Source: DASWNP01 sp036399175 (GTDB lineage: Bacteria; Acidobacteriota; Blastocatellia; Pyrinomonadales; Pyrinomonadaceae). From it: 64,000 nt of DNA. Below the pieces are notes generated by a model. The model saw only the letters and a program-made list of their open reading frames with translations. It made no database searches and was not told the origin of the DNA. The position numbers and the translations under genes were made by a program. Positions 41,733 through 50,723 of this stretch are shown piece by piece (position 1 is the stretch's first letter; every line of letters starts with the position of its first letter). Location: positions 33,308-97,307 of the forward strand of contig DASWNP010000056.1 in the NCBI GenBank assembly GCA_036399175.1, written 5' to 3'.

Positions 41733-42797
41733 ATGAATTTGAAGTCGAACCCTTTACACGGTATGAGACTGACCGCTTTCATCGTCAACGCCTTTCTGCT
41801 CCTGACGCTCACGGCGCACGGGCAGACGACGACCGGCGCAAATCCGAACCCGAATCCGCCCGACGCGGAAATCGAGGAAGAGATGACGGAGCGCGCTCTC
41901 TCGGTCGAGCCGGACGCGGTGGTCAATCTCTGCCTGGAGTCAGGCAGCGTCGTCGTGCGCGGCTCGGACAGCCGCGAAGTGCGCGTGCGCGCCGATGCCG
42001 CGCGCCTTGAGCTTCGCGGCGAGGCCGGGGCGCGGCCTCCAGCGCAGGCTTCGCAGGCTTCGCAGACGCCTGGCGCGCAGAAGCCTTCCAAAAACGTCGA
42101 GGTCTGGGTGTCGGATTCTGAGGACGACGAGCGCGTCTCGGGCATCTGCGCCGGGTCGGGCAACGTTGAATTGGAAATGCCGCGCGGCGCGACTCTCATC
42201 TTGAAGCTGCACAACGGCGACATCGACGTGAGTGACATCGCCGAAGCTCACATCCAGTCGCTCAACGGCGATACCGAGGTGCGACGCGTGACGAGAGCAG
42301 CCGATATACAGAACATCAGCGGCAGCATCACTCTCAGCGATTCGAGCGGGCGAGTGCGCTTGCAGGGCGTCAGCAGCGACATCGACGCGAGCAACGTCCG
42401 CGCCGCCGGCCCCGCCGACCAGTTCTCCGCCAAGACGACGAGCGGCAGCGTCACGCTCGACCGCGTCACGCATTCACGCGTCGAAGCCGGGACGGTGAGC
42501 GGCGATGTCAACGTCACGGGCACGGGCGCGCTGGCGCGCGACGGCAGCTACGATTTCAAAACCTTCTCCGGCGACGTGACCGTTACGCTACCCGCCGACG
42601 CCTCCTTCAAGCTCAACGCCATCGTCGCCTCGGGAGGCGAAATCAGCACCGACTTCATCGTCAAATCCGACACAGGCGCGCAGTCCCTCAAAGAACCGGC
42701 ACACGGACAGGGACGCCTGCACGGCACCGTCGGCAGCAACGGCGCGCACGTCAACCTCGCCTCCTTCAACGGCTCGCTCCGCCTGAAGAAAAGATAG
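41733..42797 (+). CDS. DUF4097-family beta-repeat protein (exported)
   Basis: A 354-residue protein from ATG 41733 (ATG 41763 is also possible). The signal peptide is LTAFIVNAFLLLTLTAHGQ. The remainder is a run of short beta strands with the cadence of DUF4097 proteins (VNLCLESGSVVVRGSDSREV, LKLHNGDIDVSDI, IQSLNGDTEVRRVTRAADIQ, SGSVTLDRVTHSRVEAGTVS, SGDVTVTLPADASFKLNA), suggesting a right-handed beta-solenoid on the cell surface or in the periplasm. It follows the sigma/anti-sigma pair by 16 nt and is probably in its operon. Confidence 0.85.
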   Translation: MNLKSNPLHGMRLTAFIVNAFLLLTLTAHGQTTTGANPNPNPPDAEIEEEMTERALSVEPDAVVNLCLESGSVVVRGSDSREVRVRADAARLELRGEAGARPPAQASQASQTPGAQKPSKNVEVWVSDSEDDERVSGICAGSGNVELEMPRGATLILKLHNGDIDVSDIAEAHIQSLNGDTEVRRVTRAADIQNISGSITLSDSSGRVRLQGVSSDIDASNVRAAGPADQFSAKTTSGSVTLDRVTHSRVEAGTVSGDVNVTGTGALARDGSYDFKTFSGDVTVTLPADASFKLNAIVASGGEISTDFIVKSDTGAQSLKEPAHGQGRLHGTVGSNGAHVNLASFNGSLRLKKR

Positions 42798-43016
42798 GGG
42801 ATGGGGGATAAAACGGGGGATGGGGATTAGGGGTTGGGGGATGGGGTTTGGTTGAAGGCTTCATTATCCGTCTCTCATCCCTGCGATACCCGACACCTAT
42901 CAACGAAGAGCACTCCCCGAATCAGGAGAGGCGCGCTCTCCCGAATCAAGCACGGAACATCTGTCACTCAACCTCTTTCCCTAACCCCCAACCCCTAACC
43001 CCCATCCCCCATTTTT
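42797..43016. repeat. Heptad inverted repeat H12 (GGGGATG type)
   Basis: Left arm 42797-42852 (GGGGATG, GGGATTA, GGGGTTG units), a long loop of about 125 nt, and right arm 42977-43016 (CCCCAAC, CCCTAAC, CCCCATC units). It follows the first DUF4097 gene immediately and ends 3 nt before the ECF-type promoter of the second. Confidence 0.85.
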
Positions 43017-43018
43017 CC

Positions 43019-43046
43019 TGTCACAAAAAAGCTGGGCGCGGTGTTT
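43019..43046 (+). promoter_or_regulatory. Putative ECF-sigma promoter of the second DUF4097 gene
   Basis: TGTCACAAAA followed by GCGCGGTGTTT with the same spacing as the site at 40130-40157. It would give a leader of about 130 nt before ATG 43181, and would place this gene in the regulon of the neighbouring ECF sigma factor. Confidence 0.6.
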
Positions 43047-43180
43047 TCTGATTAGAGCGGTTGATAGTGAGGGGAATGCTGGTTTCAGTCCCCGCGCAGG
43101 GTGCGCGTCGGCGGCAGAATGGCGTCGGCGAATTTAAATAGACGGACTCATACGTGTTTGAGAGATTGAGGAACGAAACG

Positions 43181-45229
43181 ATGTCGAGAAAAAGAGAGAA
43201 TAGAGCGTTGACGGGCGGGTTCTTGAGCGCGCTGGCGTTCGTCGCCTTCGCGCTGTCGATAGCAGCGACGAGCGCGGCGACGTTCGCACAGTCGCGAGCG
43301 GAGCTGAGCGTCGAGTTTCATCAGAGTTACCCACTGGCGGCGGGCGGGCGCGTGAGCCTTGAGAATATCCAGGGGGCTGTGCGCGTCATCGGTTGGGACA
43401 GGAACGAGGTGCGAGTCGATGCCGTCAAGCGCGCCTACAGCGCCGAGCGGCTGGCCGAGGCCGACATCCGCGTCGAGGCGACCGCCGATGCCGTTCGCAT
43501 CAAAACCCGCTACCCGCAAAACACGCTCAACTTCAACAACAGCGCGGAGGAGCGTTTCAATAATCCCGCTTCGGTCGAATACACTCTGAGCGTCCCGCGC
43601 GGCGCGCGTCTCGACAGCATCACTTTAGTCAACGGCGCGCTCAGCATCGAGGGCATGACGGGTGAAGTGAAAGCCTCTTCGGTGAACGGGCACGTAGCGG
43701 CGCGTGGGCTTTCGAGCCGCGTCAGGCTCTCGGTAGTCAACGGTGCGCTCGAAGCCGCCTTCAACCAGCTCGGCGCGGCCAACGACATCGAGCTGACATC
43801 CGTTAACGGCCCCGTCACCGTCACGCTTCCATCCGACAGCAACGCGGAGCTGAGAGCCAACTCCGTGCACGGCACCATCGGCAACGATTTCGGTCTGCCG
43901 GTCAGGCGGGGCCCCTACGTCGGGCGCGACCTCGCGGGCACGCTCGGCGCGGGCGGTGCGTCCGTCAAGCTCTCCAGCGTCAATGGCCCCGTCCGCATTC
44001 GTCGCGCCGCCGACGGTCGGCCGCTCAGCCCTGTGACGAATCATCTCTCAGAGACGCGCAGAAGCGGCGACGAAGAAGACGGGGATGATGAAGACGACGT
44101 AGAGAAGGGAATCGAAGAGACGAACCGGGAGCTGCGAGAGGCCGAACGAGAGATTCTTGAGTCGAGCCGCGAGATAGAACGCGCGACGCGCGAGACTGAG
44201 CGCGAGCGTCAGGACGCGGCACGCGAAGCCGCGCGTGAACTGCGCGAGTCGAAGCGCGAAATCGAGGAAGCGAAGCGCGAAGCCGAACGCGAGCACCTGG
44301 ACGCGGCGCGCGAAGCCGAACGCGAGCGGCGCGAGATTGAACGAGAGAAACAGGAGATTGAGCGCGAGCGGCGGCGAGGGACGAGGACGACCACGAGCCG
44401 CACGCGCACGATTATCGACGGGCGCGTCGTCTCAGACACGGGCGATTCGGTCGAGTACGGCGACCCCGGCTTCCGACAGCAGGAGTCGAAGAGCTTCAAG
44501 ACGACGGGCACGCCGCGCGTCCGCGTCGAAACCTTCGAAGGCTACGTCAACGTGCGCGCATGGGACAAGCCGGAAGTCTCTCTGACGGCTTTCAAGCGCG
44601 CCTCCGACGAGCACGAGATGAAGGGCATCAAGCTGCGCGCCGAGCAGAGCGGCGGAGAGATTGTGCTCGCCGCCGAGTTCGATAAGTCTTTCGCGCGCGC
44701 CGTCAAGAAAGAGGGCGAGCGCGTCGTCGCCTTCAGCTCCGGCGCTTCGGTCAGCTACGAGCTGTTCGTGCCGCGCAGCGCCCTCGTGCGCGCCTCGACG
44801 GGCGACGGGCGCTTGAGCGTCGAAGGCGTCAACGGCGAGCTTGACCTGCGCACGGGCGACGGCCCCATACAGGTCACGGGCGGGCGCGGGCGGCTTCACG
44901 CACAGACCGGCGACGGTCGCATCAACGTCACGGATTACGACGGCGAGGCCGAGGCGCGCACGGGCGACGGGCGCATCAGTCTCGACGGGCGCTTCACGCG
45001 CGTCAACGCGCGCACGGGCGACGGCTCCATCTCGCTCGCGCTTCCCGCAAACACCAACGCCACCATCGAAACCAACGCCGAATCGGTCTTCAACGACGGG
45101 CTGGCCGTCGCCGAAGGCGAAGATTCGCAGCCGCCCTCCAGAGGCGTCCGGCGCTGGCGCATCGGGCAGGGCGGCAATCTCTTCTCGCTGCAAACCGGCG
45201 AAGGCCGAATCTTTCTCCGACAACGATGA
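43181..45229 (+). CDS. Two-domain DUF4097 protein with a charged helical spacer
   Basis: A 682-residue exported protein from ATG 43181 (GAGGAA upstream). The signal peptide is LSALAFVAFALSIAATSAATFA. Residues about 30-290 are a DUF4097 beta-repeat domain (GRVSLENIQGAVRVIGWDRN, LVNGALSIEGMTGEVKASSV). Residues about 296-400 are a continuous acidic/basic helix of Glu, Arg and Ala with a 28-residue internal repeat (DAAREAARELRESK ... DAAREAERERREIE). A second DUF4097 domain occupies about 405-682 (VETFEGYVNVRAWDKPEVSL, LSVEGVNGELDLRTGDGPIQ, several RTGDGRI repeats). The spacer looks like a single stable alpha helix holding two beta-solenoids apart. Confidence 0.85.
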   Translation: MSRKRENRALTGGFLSALAFVAFALSIAATSAATFAQSRAELSVEFHQSYPLAAGGRVSLENIQGAVRVIGWDRNEVRVDAVKRAYSAERLAEADIRVEATADAVRIKTRYPQNTLNFNNSAEERFNNPASVEYTLSVPRGARLDSITLVNGALSIEGMTGEVKASSVNGHVAARGLSSRVRLSVVNGALEAAFNQLGAANDIELTSVNGPVTVTLPSDSNAELRANSVHGTIGNDFGLPVRRGPYVGRDLAGTLGAGGASVKLSSVNGPVRIRRAADGRPLSPVTNHLSETRRSGDEEDGDDEDDVEKGIEETNRELREAEREILESSREIERATRETERERQDAAREAARELRESKREIEEAKREAEREHLDAAREAERERREIEREKQEIERERRRGTRTTTSRTRTIIDGRVVSDTGDSVEYGDPGFRQQESKSFKTTGTPRVRVETFEGYVNVRAWDKPEVSLTAFKRASDEHEMKGIKLRAEQSGGEIVLAAEFDKSFARAVKKEGERVVAFSSGASVSYELFVPRSALVRASTGDGRLSVEGVNGELDLRTGDGPIQVTGGRGRLHAQTGDGRINVTDYDGEAEARTGDGRISLDGRFTRVNARTGDGSISLALPANTNATIETNAESVFNDGLAVAEGEDSQPPSRGVRRWRIGQGGNLFSLQTGEGRIFLRQR

Positions 45230-45235
45230 AAAGCA

Positions 45236-45326
45236 AGTCGGAAGTCGGAAGGATGAAGGATGAAAGATAGCCATTCAAGCTTGGATGGCGCGCTTTCCGC
45301 CTTCCGTCTTTCACCTTCATCGTTGC
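45236..45326. repeat. Heptad inverted repeat H13 (GAAGGAT type)
   Basis: Left arm 45236-45270 (GAAGTCG, GAAGTCG, GAAGGAT, GAAGGAT, GAAAGAT units), right arm 45294-45326. The loop is itself a small hairpin (GCCAT ... ATGGC). It begins 7 nt after the DUF4097 stop. Confidence 0.8.
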
Positions 45327-45748
45327 TTTTTGAAACTTCTGCTGCCCGCGCGTCACCTACACTGAAGTAGTAGCATTCACCGCGCTTTCGAGAGGCGTGT
45401 AATCCGTCGAGGTGAGCGCGCCGAACGGGAACAAACAGAGACCTCGCATCGTTAACAGAGAGACCCGCGCCCGCGTCCATTCACCTGTACGTCTGCGGCG
45501 CGCGTCCATTTATTTGGACGAAAATTTATCGAGACGGAGGGCGACGAATTTCGCCGAAATCTTCTGATTCGGTGCAACATTCGGGCGCGTCGATTCGTCT
45601 ATTAAGTCGTTAATCAAAACTGACGCAGCCCCTCGCGGTTTAGCTCTGAAAAGTAAGCCCCGGCTCGGATTTCGTCACAGGTTGTAAGCGAAGCTGTTAA
45701 AAGCCCTCTTGCCTTTGCAACCAGTTCGACAGCTTTAGGAACTACAAC
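45327..45748. other. Upstream region of the DUF5916 gene
   Basis: 422 nt with no credible gene. One small palindrome (CGTCCA/TGGACG, 45503-45520) and a TCACAGG motif near 45675 might be regulatory. I see no clear sigma-70 promoter. Confidence 0.3.
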
Positions 45749-48700
45749 ATGAGAAATAGATTGCGTCTCTCGGCCGTCGCCTCGTCAGGATTATTCGCGC
45801 TCGTCGTCCTCGTCGCCTGTCTCGTGCGCGTCGAAGCGCAGACGCTCGCACGCGTTTCGTCGAATGCGCGCAGGAGTTCGAGCAGCACGACCGCATCGGC
45901 GTCCGCCGCGCCGGCTGCGCCGGCTAAACGACTCGTGCCCCTGCGCACGAACGAGACGGCGGCGGGCTCGCGCGTGGTCGTCGCCTCCGACGCGCCGCTC
46001 GACGATTACGCCGCCTACCGCGAGGGCGAGCGCTTCTACGTGCTCATCCCGCGCGCCGAAGCCCTCTTCTCGCCCGACAATCTGGAAGGGCGCGGCTTCG
46101 CCGACGCGCGGATAGAGCGTCGAGGGGCGGACGTGCTGCTCTCTTTTCGCCTGCAACCGGGCGCTTCGGCGCGCGTCGCGCAGAAGTTCAACCGGCTCGA
46201 CGTAATCTTCACAGCGCAGCCGCAACCACAGTCGCCCGCGCCCGCTTCTTCCACGCAGACGCCGCCCGCCGCACAGCCGCAACAACCGCAGTCGTCCACC
46301 GCTCAAACTCCGGCAGCGCAGCCTGCGTCCACTTCGACGCAGACTACCGGCGCTCCCGCTGCTTCCGCGCCCGTCGCACCCGCGACGACCACCGCAGTCG
46401 AGCAGCCGCCCGATTCACCGCCAACCGCGAAGGATTCGACCACTCCCCCGGCAGCCCCGCCGCCCTCGGCCACCGGCGCGTCGGACGCGGCCAAAGCCAT
46501 CGCCGGGACGACCGTCAGCGGCATCAAGCTGCCGCCCGAGAAGTCGCAGCCCGTCCGCATCCCGCGTTTCGACAAGCCGCCCGTCATCGACGGCAAGCTC
46601 GACGACGAAGTCTGGAAGCAGGCCGCCACCTTCAAGGATTTCTACCAGATTCGACCCGGCGACAACATCGCGCCCTCGCAGCCCACCGTCGCCTACATCG
46701 GCTACGACGCGAAGTTTCTCTATCTCGGCTTCCACGCGCACGACGAGCAGGGAAAGGTGCGCGCCACCATCGCCAAGCGCGACAATATCTTCGAGGACGA
46801 TTGGATTGGCGTCATCCTCGACACCTACAACGACAAGCGCAAAGGCTACGAGCTGTTCTTCAACCCGCTCGGCGTGCAGGCCGACGGCATCATGACCGAA
46901 GGCGCGGGCGAGGATTTCAACGTCGATATCGTCATGGAATCCAAAGGCTCTGTGGTCGAGACGGGCTACATCGTGGAAGTCGCCGTGCCCTTCAAGTCTC
47001 TGCGCTACGAGGCGGGCAAAGACAAGCTCTGGGGCTTGCACATCCTTCGCGTCATTAAGCGCTTCAACAACGAGCAGGACTCCTGGATGCCCATCTCGCG
47101 CGACAATTCGAGCACGATGGGACAGGCCGGTCTCATCACCGGACTCGAAAACCTTTCGACCGAGCGCACCATCGAGCTGATTCCGAGTCTCACCATCTCA
47201 GAGACGGGCAGGCGCGTCCGCACGCTCAGCCGCGCCGCTCTCAGGTCGATGGGCGCAAATGCGGTTGACCCCGGGCGCTTCGTCAACCAGCCCATCGACT
47301 TCGACCCCGGACTCACGGCCAAGTTCGGCATCACGCCGACCGTCACGCTCGACCTCGCCCTGAACCCCGACTTCGCGCAGGTCGAGGCCGACGCCACCGT
47401 CATCGAAGCCAACCAGCGTTTCCCGATTTTCTTCGCCGAGAAGCGCCCCTTCTTCCTCGAAGGCATCGACATCTTTCAGACCATCATCAGCGCCGTCCAC
47501 ACGCGCACCATCGTCGACCCCGACCTCGCCGTCAAGCTCACGGGCAAGCGCGGGCGCAACTCTTTCGGTCTGCTCCTGGCGTCAGACAACGCGCCCGGCA
47601 ACTTCGAGAACGAGCTGCGCTTCGACCCCGAACGCCTGCCCGACGAGAAGTACATCGGCAAGAACGCGTGGGTCGGCATCCTTCGACTCAAGCGCGACGT
47701 GGGCAGAGAGAACACCGTCGGCCTGCTCGCCACTTCCTACAACTTCATCGACCGGCACAACCAGATGGGCGGCTTCGACACGCGCCTGCGCCTCAACAAG
47801 ACGACCACTTTCACCGCGCAGGTTCTGGCGAGCAACTCCAACATGCGTTTCTTCTTCTCGAAAGAGAACATTCAGGAAGACCGGCGCAAGTCGGGCGCGG
47901 CCTACGCCTACAATCTCAACATGGACGGGCGCAACTGGGGTTACGAATACACGGGCGTCGGGCGCTCGCCGCATTTCCGCGCCGAGCTTGGCTTCAACCG
48001 TCGCTTCAACACGCACAACCAGCATCTCTTCGTGCGCTACAAGTCGAACGACAAGCCGAAGGCCAGGCTCGTCTCCTTCCGCGTCTTCAACAGCATGGGC
48101 GTCAATATCGACTGGCAGGGTCGCAGTCAGAATTTCCAAAATGAAACCCAGCTTCAGCTCAACTTTCAGAAGCAGGGCTTTATCGGCTTCGGCGCTGAAT
48201 CGGGCTACGAGCGCCTCAACGAAGACGAGTTCGGCACGAGCCGCGACGCGCCCTGCATCCGAGACCCTGACCCAGAGCGTCGCTGCACCGCGCAGTTCTT
48301 CGGCTCAGACCCCGAACGCTCGCTCACGCGCCGCTCGGCCTACTTCTTCGCCGGTGCGACGCCCTCGAAGAAGTATTCCCTCTTCGTCTTCAGCATCTAC
48401 AACTGGGGCATCCACGACCTCGACTTCGGCGCTGGCCGGCGCTTCCCGCGCGTCAGCCCCGCCGCGCTTCGCTTCGGGCAGGACGCGCCGCAAGACCCCG
48501 GCTCAGGCAACGAGTGGTACATGGAATCGAACGTCACCTACCAGCCGAGCGACGCGCTCCGGCTCTCGCTCGAATACACCAAAGACCGGCTGACGCGCCA
48601 CGACACAGGTCTCGTCGCCTTCGACGACAACATCTTCATCCTGCGCGGCACCTACCAGTTCACGCGCTTCATCTTCGCCCGCGCACGCCTCGATTACACG

Positions 48701-48904
48701 ACGCTCGCCGCGCGCACGCGCGCACAACTGCTCTGGGGCTACACGCCCAACCCCGGCACGGCCTTCTACATCGGCTACAACGACGACCTCAATCGCAACG
48801 GCTTCAACCCCTTCGTCGGTCGCAACGTCGCCGAACCCGGCTTCCGCCGTAACGGACGAACCTTCTTCATCAAAGCCTCCTATCTCATCCGCCGGAGCTT
48901 CTAA
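45749..48904 (+). CDS. Outer-membrane DUF5916 protein with CBM9-like and AMIN-like domains
   Basis: A 1051-residue exported protein. After the signal peptide (LFALVVLVACLVRVEA) comes an AMIN-like beta domain at about residues 55-155 (RVVVASDAPLDDYAAYREGERFYVLIP). A Pro/Thr/Ala/Gln-rich linker covers about 155-265. A carbohydrate-binding family 9-like domain at about 270-450 follows (KPPVIDGKLDDEVWKQAATF, DWIGVILDTYNDKRKGYELF, GYIVEVAVPFKSLRY). The DUF5916 beta-barrel makes up the rest, ending SYLIRRSF. CBM9-DUF5916 proteins are outer-membrane proteins of unsettled function; the N-terminal AMIN domain would bind peptidoglycan or an envelope partner. Confidence 0.85.
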   Translation: MRNRLRLSAVASSGLFALVVLVACLVRVEAQTLARVSSNARRSSSSTTASASAAPAAPAKRLVPLRTNETAAGSRVVVASDAPLDDYAAYREGERFYVLIPRAEALFSPDNLEGRGFADARIERRGADVLLSFRLQPGASARVAQKFNRLDVIFTAQPQPQSPAPASSTQTPPAAQPQQPQSSTAQTPAAQPASTSTQTTGAPAASAPVAPATTTAVEQPPDSPPTAKDSTTPPAAPPPSATGASDAAKAIAGTTVSGIKLPPEKSQPVRIPRFDKPPVIDGKLDDEVWKQAATFKDFYQIRPGDNIAPSQPTVAYIGYDAKFLYLGFHAHDEQGKVRATIAKRDNIFEDDWIGVILDTYNDKRKGYELFFNPLGVQADGIMTEGAGEDFNVDIVMESKGSVVETGYIVEVAVPFKSLRYEAGKDKLWGLHILRVIKRFNNEQDSWMPISRDNSSTMGQAGLITGLENLSTERTIELIPSLTISETGRRVRTLSRAALRSMGANAVDPGRFVNQPIDFDPGLTAKFGITPTVTLDLALNPDFAQVEADATVIEANQRFPIFFAEKRPFFLEGIDIFQTIISAVHTRTIVDPDLAVKLTGKRGRNSFGLLLASDNAPGNFENELRFDPERLPDEKYIGKNAWVGILRLKRDVGRENTVGLLATSYNFIDRHNQMGGFDTRLRLNKTTTFTAQVLASNSNMRFFFSKENIQEDRRKSGAAYAYNLNMDGRNWGYEYTGVGRSPHFRAELGFNRRFNTHNQHLFVRYKSNDKPKARLVSFRVFNSMGVNIDWQGRSQNFQNETQLQLNFQKQGFIGFGAESGYERLNEDEFGTSRDAPCIRDPDPERRCTAQFFGSDPERSLTRRSAYFFAGATPSKKYSLFVFSIYNWGIHDLDFGAGRRFPRVSPAALRFGQDAPQDPGSGNEWYMESNVTYQPSDALRLSLEYTKDRLTRHDTGLVAFDDNIFILRGTYQFTRFIFARARLDYTTLAARTRAQLLWGYTPNPGTAFYIGYNDDLNRNGFNPFVGRNVAEPGFRRNGRTFFIKASYLIRRSF

Positions 48905-48934
48905 GGCGGCGCGCGAAGCGTTGATTGCTTACTC

Positions 48935-48970
48935 GACAGGAGCGGCAAGCGCCGACTTGCCGCTCCTGTC
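48935..48970 (+). terminator. Intrinsic terminator hairpin after the DUF5916 gene
   Basis: A perfect 15-bp stem (48935-48949 with 48956-48970, GACAGGAGCGGCAAG and complement) with a 6-nt loop, 31 nt after the stop codon. The T-tract is weak (TGGCTTTA). Confidence 0.75.
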
Positions 48971-49055
48971 TGGCTTTACCCGTCAACTCGATTTGACAGG
49001 CTCAATCGCTGCGCGTCGAGGCCGTCATCTCAGGCCGAGCAGCATGAAAAAAGAG

Positions 49056-49083
49056 TTGACATAATACCTGCCGGAAATAAAAT
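49056..49083 (+). promoter_or_regulatory. Sigma-70 promoter of the secreted three-module protein
   Basis: TTGACA at 49056-49061 and TAAAAT at 49078-49083, 16 nt apart, the best housekeeping promoter match in the window. It would leave an untranslated leader of about 190 nt before ATG 49282. The rest of the gap between 48971 and 49281 shows nothing else. Confidence 0.65.
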
Positions 49084-49281
49084 ATCCGCCTCACTCAAGA
49101 TTACCCCGACCCATCAGCAGAGTGAATCTCCTTTTGCCCCAAACCCTCTGACACCGAATCGCTGTTCGGCTCAGAGTCGCGCATTAAATCTCCTCACTTG
49201 GCCGCCGCTCCGTCAAGGAGCTGAAGGCCGCTCTCACCCGCCAGCGTTGTTGCATCTCACTGGCAATCGAAGGAGACTCCA

Positions 49282-50553
49282 ATGAAAGTAAGACTGACAT
49301 GCTGCCTCATTCTCATGCTCGGCTTGATGGTTTTTGTCTCTGCGCCACAGGCTACTTACCAGCAGGACGCAGTCGAAGCAACCGTCAACCCCATCGACTT
49401 TATGATTAACCGGACATCGAGCGGCTGGTGTACGAATCAGTCGGGGTGGCCGCGTTGTATCTATTTCTATCAGGACATCGAGCCGGGGACGAATCGCAAC
49501 AGGTTCTTCTACATCAAGGACGACGCCGCTCGCTACGAGCGTTTCACCTGGGATGCCAATTACATCTCTCTCGACAGGGATACGACGTGGTTCAACACGG
49601 CGCACAACGCTGATTCTTACGACGCCAAACCCTTCGGCAGCCTGCTCTGGGCTAAGACCTATAATTGGACGACCGGCCAAAACATCAGCTACCGGACGCG
49701 CATCGTTGGATTCAACGTCGCCTCCTGCAACTACGCTCAGTCGGGCTACGAGTACGACGACCAAAATAACAAGTACTACGAGTACTACCCGGCACGTTAC
49801 TGGGGCGGCGACATCGGCTACGCCGACTCCATCCGCGTCATCTACCCTTCGGGCGGCGAGGCACACTGGTACGCGCGCGACAGGGGCTGGGTGGCATGGG
49901 AGCAGCCTCTCGGCACAGAGAGGTTTCGCTGGAATTACAGGACATATACGACCGTCACGCCCAACGCCTGCAACGACAATCTGGGCGACTGGCGCGCCGG
50001 ATTCCAGAATCAGGATACGATGCGACACGTCTACTCGCCCGACTGGGATACGTGTCGCGGCAAGGCCAACGGGAGGCCGGGAGAGGCCATCGTCGGCATC
50101 AGTCAAGTGCCCGGCGGCTTCGGGCGCACGGCTCTCAGCCGCATCGGCGATACATGGCACTTCACCGGAAATCAGACCGGGCGACTCGACACCGACAGAA
50201 ACGGAGACAATCGCCGCGCCTACCGTTACGTCAACGGTAACCCGGATTGGGACTATGGATACTGGAAGTTGGAATGTAACTACAACGAGTATGTCGTAGG
50301 GGTCAGCGAGAATCACGCCGGCTGCTACGGCAACAACCATTTCCATGCTGTTCTGTGTGCCAGTGGCAACGGCCTAAGCAATAATTGCTCGGTGCGCATC
50401 TTCGACGGCGGAGATAATCGCGGCGTGAGCAGTTCCGGTGATTGGGACTTCGGGGCTTTCAAGGGAGAATGCGGGCCGAACCAGTATCTGGCCGGAGTCA
50501 GTATCAACCCTTCGACGCGCCGACCGCACGCGCTACTTTGTTGCCAGTATTAG
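49282..50553 (+). CDS. Unrecognised secreted Trp/Tyr-rich protein with C-terminal repeats
   Basis: A 423-residue protein with AAGGAG before the start and a signal peptide (LTCCLILMLGLMVFVSAPQA). It is rich in Trp, Tyr, Asn and Asp and has several paired Cys. The C-terminal third holds three related modules of about 45-65 residues, at about 253, 321 and 387, with the shared pattern DWD.G..K.EC..N.Y..GVS......HA.LC (for example GYWKLECNYNEYVVGVSE and GAFKGECGPNQYLAGVSI). The composition recalls lectin-like or adhesive surface proteins, but I do not recognise the family. It has its own promoter and terminator, so it is a single-gene unit. Confidence 0.75.
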   Translation: MKVRLTCCLILMLGLMVFVSAPQATYQQDAVEATVNPIDFMINRTSSGWCTNQSGWPRCIYFYQDIEPGTNRNRFFYIKDDAARYERFTWDANYISLDRDTTWFNTAHNADSYDAKPFGSLLWAKTYNWTTGQNISYRTRIVGFNVASCNYAQSGYEYDDQNNKYYEYYPARYWGGDIGYADSIRVIYPSGGEAHWYARDRGWVAWEQPLGTERFRWNYRTYTTVTPNACNDNLGDWRAGFQNQDTMRHVYSPDWDTCRGKANGRPGEAIVGISQVPGGFGRTALSRIGDTWHFTGNQTGRLDTDRNGDNRRAYRYVNGNPDWDYGYWKLECNYNEYVVGVSENHAGCYGNNHFHAVLCASGNGLSNNCSVRIFDGGDNRGVSSSGDWDFGAFKGECGPNQYLAGVSINPSTRRPHALLCCQY

Positions 50554-50584
50554 CGAGTCGCAATGCGGAACAGTGCTTTTCAAT

Positions 50585-50632
50585 GAGACGGGAGCGGCGA
50601 GCTTAAGGCTCATCGCTCCCGTCTCGCTTTCG
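50585..50632 (+). terminator. Intrinsic terminator
   Basis: A perfect 12-bp stem (50585-50596 with 50614-50625, GAGACGGGAGCG and complement), 17-nt loop, then GCTTTCG. It ends the three-module protein gene. Confidence 0.75.
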
Positions 50633-50723
50633 CGCCGTTAGCGGTTGGCCGAAATCTTTTGCTATAGTGCTTCCAACCGCAACAGCTTTCCTGCGCATAA
50701 AAACTTTTTTGAGGGGGAACGAG

